NCBI GenBank assembly: GCA_030429105.1
Contig: JAUIDE010000003.1
Span: 38,688-102,687 of the forward strand
DNA: 64,000 nucleotides
Direction of reading: 5' to 3'
Source: Alphaproteobacteria bacterium
GTDB lineage: Bacteria; Pseudomonadota; Alphaproteobacteria; Rhodobacterales; Rhodobacteraceae
In this document: positions 60,936-64,000 of the stretch, one piece after another
Layout: the number at the start of each line of letters is the position of its first letter
How positions within the stretch are numbered: position 1 is the stretch's first letter
Position numbers and translations under genes: made by a program
Notes under the pieces: model-generated
What the model saw: the letters and a program-made list of their open reading frames with translations, nothing else
Told to the model about the DNA's origin: nothing
The model's database searches: none

Positions 60936-62243
60936 TCAGAAGGTCAGGCCGACCGAAAGGGCGGCGCCGAGGTTCTCGATATCGAAATTGGGTATGTCGC
61001 TGTCGCGGTAGAGATAATCCGCCTCGGCCTGGATGAAGAATCCGCCGGTTAGGTGGAAGACATGGCTGATCCCGGCCCGGAGATCGAGATCGCTGCGCGT
61101 GCTGTTCGAGATCGCCGTGTTCGGCTCCTCGAACCATCGCCCGGTCACGGTGGCGAAGCCGGTGACGGACCAGAGCCGGTCCGTGAAGTCGAGCCCGCTG
61201 TCGTAGCGCCGGGTCGCGCCGAGGCGGAGGCCAAGTTCGTAATTCGTGTTGAAGTCGCGCCGCGCCTGATCCGTCTCCGCGAAGACGAGGGCGGAAAAGG
61301 AGCTGTTCGCATCCGGCGAATAGGCTGCGCCGAAGGCGATGCGGTGGCTGTGCCCGTCGAATTCGTTTCGCTCGTCGTATTCGCGCCATTTCGACTCGAA
61401 GCCGGCGAAGACGTTGACCTCCTCGCTCACCGTATCGGTGTAGTCGGCGCCGATGCCGACGCCGTAATAGAGGAGCTCGTTCCCTGACGTGAGGAGCTCG
61501 GCCGAAAGGAACGGGCGGACCTTCGGGCCGAAGGCCTGCGGGCCGAGGGAGAGGCGCGGGCCGGTCAGAAGCGTCACGCTGTCGATGTCGCCGCGAGACT
61601 CGTCAAGATAGTTGAGCGTGAAGAGCGAAACGTCCGTGAGCCACACGTCGTTGTTCGGCCGCCCGAGATCGTAGAAATGCCGGCCCTGCGCGACGCCGCG
61701 GAAGCCGACATCATCCGCCTCCACGAATTCCTGGTTCAGCACGGCGGGCGCGCCGAGGACGAGCACGTTCGCGTCCGGCGGCCCGAGATTTGCGTTTGTC
61801 GAAAAGGCGACGCCCGCGCTCACGATTCCGGAGAAGCCGGAGGTCTGCGTCCGCTTCTCGATCTCGTCCAGGAAGGCGCCGATGCGCCGCTCCACCTCGG
61901 GCGGCGGCGCGTCGTTCGCCAGCACGTCCTCGAAGTAATAACGGGCGTTTTCATAGGCGCCGAGGCGGAAATAGGCGGCGCCGAGCTCGACTTTCGCGCG
62001 CGAAAGCTCCGGGTTGAAGATCAGCATCCGCTCCAGCGTCGTGACCGCCGCCTCGTAGTCACGGAGCTCCACCGAGGTCAGCGCATGTTCGAACATCAGC
62101 TCGAGATTGTCCGGCTCCGCGAGGATCGCGTCATAGAGCGCCTCCTGCCGGGCGCGGAGATCGCCCTCCTGCGCCGCGGCCGCAGCGGCGAGGCCGACGG
62201 CTGCGGCGATCATCAGCGCCCGTTTCGGCATTCGCCCGGCCAT
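60936..62243 (-). CDS. Surface lipoprotein assembly modifier (Slam/DUF560)-like outer-membrane protein
   Basis: Signal peptide, TPR-like N-terminus (YEAAVTTLERMLIFNPELSRAKVELGAAYFRLGAYENARYYFEDVL) and amphipathic C-terminal barrel ending ...LSVGLTF. Confidence 0.82.
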   Translation of the reverse strand: MAGRMPKRALMIAAAVGLAAAAAAQEGDLRARQEALYDAILAEPDNLELMFEHALTSVELRDYEAAVTTLERMLIFNPELSRAKVELGAAYFRLGAYENARYYFEDVLANDAPPPEVERRIGAFLDEIEKRTQTSGFSGIVSAGVAFSTNANLGPPDANVLVLGAPAVLNQEFVEADDVGFRGVAQGRHFYDLGRPNNDVWLTDVSLFTLNYLDESRGDIDSVTLLTGPRLSLGPQAFGPKVRPFLSAELLTSGNELLYYGVGIGADYTDTVSEEVNVFAGFESKWREYDERNEFDGHSHRIAFGAAYSPDANSSFSALVFAETDQARRDFNTNYELGLRLGATRRYDSGLDFTDRLWSVTGFATVTGRWFEEPNTAISNSTRSDLDLRAGISHVFHLTGGFFIQAEADYLYRDSDIPNFDIENLGAALSVGLTF

Positions 62244-62543
62244 TTCGCCCCCGTTTTCGACGCTTCGACCGCAGGAGGTAACACGCCACGGAAAGCATGG
62301 TGAACAGAATTCTGATTCGTTAACGTGATTCGCAACTCATGCGCTGCCTGAAATGCCACGGCTCGCCCATTCGCTGTGACCTTGCGCACGCCCGCCGCCG
62401 GCTTTGTGCGCATTAACCGCGAAAACGGCGCCGCTTTCTCGTTCAGGGTGCATTTCGGCATGTTTTTTTAGGCGAATGCGGTAGAAATCATTTACCGGTG
62501 GGCCGATCCGTGGGGCGGCCTGCGTTTGACCGGGGGGAATCAG

Positions 62544-64000
62544 GTGGCGTCGCTTTCGGATATTCAGGTCGTCGTGCTCACGCCGGACGGGGACAATGTG
62601 TCCGGCGGCTCGGGCGCGCCGGGCGGTTCCGGCTCTCCCGTCATTCATGGCGATCTGGGCGACGACACGATCATCGGCGGCGCCGCGAACGAGACGATCA
62701 TGGGCGGCTCCGGCGCGGACCAGCTGGATGGCGGATCGGGCGACGACGTTCTCTATGGCGGCCTCGGCGACGATTTCCTCGTCTACGATTTTGACGCCGG
62801 CGGCGCGGACCGACTCTTTGGCGGGGCGGGGCGCGACACGCTCGTGCTGCGCTTCTCCAGCGCCTATTTCACGGAAAGCCGGCAGGCGGAGATCGCGGCC
62901 TATCTCGCGCTGCTCTCCGCCGGGCGGGACCCGGGGCGGGGCGGCGAGTTCGCCTTCGAGACGTTCGGGCTCCGAGCGACTTCCATCGAGAACCTGCTTC
63001 TCTTCATCGACGGCGACCTGGCGGACCCGAACGCGCCCCCGCGCGGCGCGGCGCGGCCGGATTCCTTCTCCGTCTCGGAGGACGCGGCGACGCTGACGGG
63101 CGATGTGAGCCTGAACGACGGCGCGCTGGACGGGGACGTTTTCTCCCTCGTCGCCTTCGACCCGGAGAACGGCGCGCTCGACCTCGGGGCCGACGGGAGC
63201 TTCGCCTTCACGCTCGGGGCGCAGTTTCAGTCCCTCGCCGTGGGGGAGACGGCGAGTGTCACCTTCACCTACCGGCTGACGACGCCTGGCGGCTCCACCG
63301 TCGCGACCGCGACGATCACCGTGATCGGCGCGAACGACGCGCCGACGGCGAACGACGCCGCCGCGACGACGGACGAAGACACGCCGGTCACGATCGATCT
63401 TCTCGATCTCTCCGGCGCGGCGGACCCGGACGCCTCCGACACGCCCATGCTCGGCGCGGTCGCCGGGTTCGCGCTCGACATCCAGGCGCGGCTCCTCCAG
63501 CTGCCGAGCGGCGCGGAGGCCGAGGGCGCGTCGGGCGGCGTCGTCACCTTTGACCCGCGCGGCGCCTTCGACTTCCTCTCCGAGGGCGAGACCGCGGAGG
63601 AGACCATCGCCTTCGTCGTCTCGGACGGGAATGGCGGGCTCGTGACGCGGAACCTGTCCGTCACCATCACCGGGCTCAACGACGCGCCGGTCGCGGTGAA
63701 CGACGCCGTTGGCGCGCCGGAGGGGGGCGCGGTCGTCGTGGAGCTCCTCGCCAACGATTTCGACCCCGATGCGAACGATACGATCTCGCTGGCCGGTTTC
63801 GACGAAGCGGGCTCGGCGGGGGGCGTGCTCTTCGAGGACGAAGAGACGGGCGAACTCGTCTTCGACGCCGGCGGCGCATTCGAGGATCTCGGCGCCGGCG
63901 AGACGCGGGCGACGAACTTCTCCTACACGATCGTCGACGGCTCCGGCGCCCTCGCCACGGCGACGCTGACCGTGACCGTGACGGGCGAGAACGACGCGCC
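62544..64000 (+). CDS. Giant RTX/VCBS (cadherin-like) repeat protein, 3' truncated by window
   Basis: GTG start at 62544 preceded by ggggggaatcag; no stop through window end; GDLGDDTIIGG...GGSGADQLDGGSGDDVLYGGLGDD RTX repeats, then repeated '(V/I)xGxNDAPxAxND' domains. Not listed in the ORF track as a single frame. Confidence 0.85.
   Translation, partial: MASLSDIQVVVLTPDGDNVSGGSGAPGGSGSPVIHGDLGDDTIIGGAANETIMGGSGADQLDGGSGDDVLYGGLGDDFLVYDFDAGGADRLFGGAGRDTLVLRFSSAYFTESRQAEIAAYLALLSAGRDPGRGGEFAFETFGLRATSIENLLLFIDGDLADPNAPPRGAARPDSFSVSEDAATLTGDVSLNDGALDGDVFSLVAFDPENGALDLGADGSFAFTLGAQFQSLAVGETASVTFTYRLTTPGGSTVATATITVIGANDAPTANDAAATTDEDTPVTIDLLDLSGAADPDASDTPMLGAVAGFALDIQARLLQLPSGAEAEGASGGVVTFDPRGAFDFLSEGETAEETIAFVVSDGNGGLVTRNLSVTITGLNDAPVAVNDAVGAPEGGAVVVELLANDFDPDANDTISLAGFDEAGSAGGVLFEDEETGELVFDAGGAFEDLGAGETRATNFSYTIVDGSGALATATLTVTVTGENDA

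Overview
High-GC alphaproteobacterial (Rhodobacterales-like) chromosomal window, mostly ordinary transport, catabolic and housekeeping operons. Order: partial TetR; TRAP transporter with cyclase/FAH-hydrolase, rpe and gph; Ugp/Mal-type sugar ABC operon with calcineurin-like phosphodiesterase and TetR; Dpp/Opp-type peptide ABC operon; aminotransferase, MDR oxidoreductase and amidase; prfB, mrcA (PBP1A), AmiC-type amidase and rne; hydantoinase-type protein; partial phenylacetate cluster (PaaZ, P450, PaaI, thiolase, PaaK, PaaX); CurA-type reductase, rpmJ, tRNA-Val(GAC), FGase and dinB; AT-rich RTX/cadherin-like adhesin; clpB; unknown membrane protein; pyrF; glutamine synthetase-like gene; FecR-domain protein plus Slam/DUF560-type outer-membrane protein; and a divergent giant RTX/VCBS-like ORF running off the right edge. 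Main points for follow-up: (1) an acidic protein at 6469-7137(-) with three in-frame copies of 'IxLLLPAVQKVREAA', a motif otherwise typical of the N-terminal pilin helix of planctomycete DUF1559 proteins; (2) a candidate type XI (Slam-like) secretion pair whose cargo looks like a FecR domain fused to a TbpB-like barrel, next to a giant RTX ORF missing from the ORF track; (3) a dispersed intergenic element of three hairpins (two 146-bp copies in opposite orientation, one diverged copy) with stem-preserving changes, always at gene 3' ends; (4) a candidate orphan ~75-nt sRNA with promoter, anti-Shine-Dalgarno-like CCUCCC and intrinsic terminator; (5) a compositionally mosaic adhesin. All family assignments come from reading the translations; no database searches were run.
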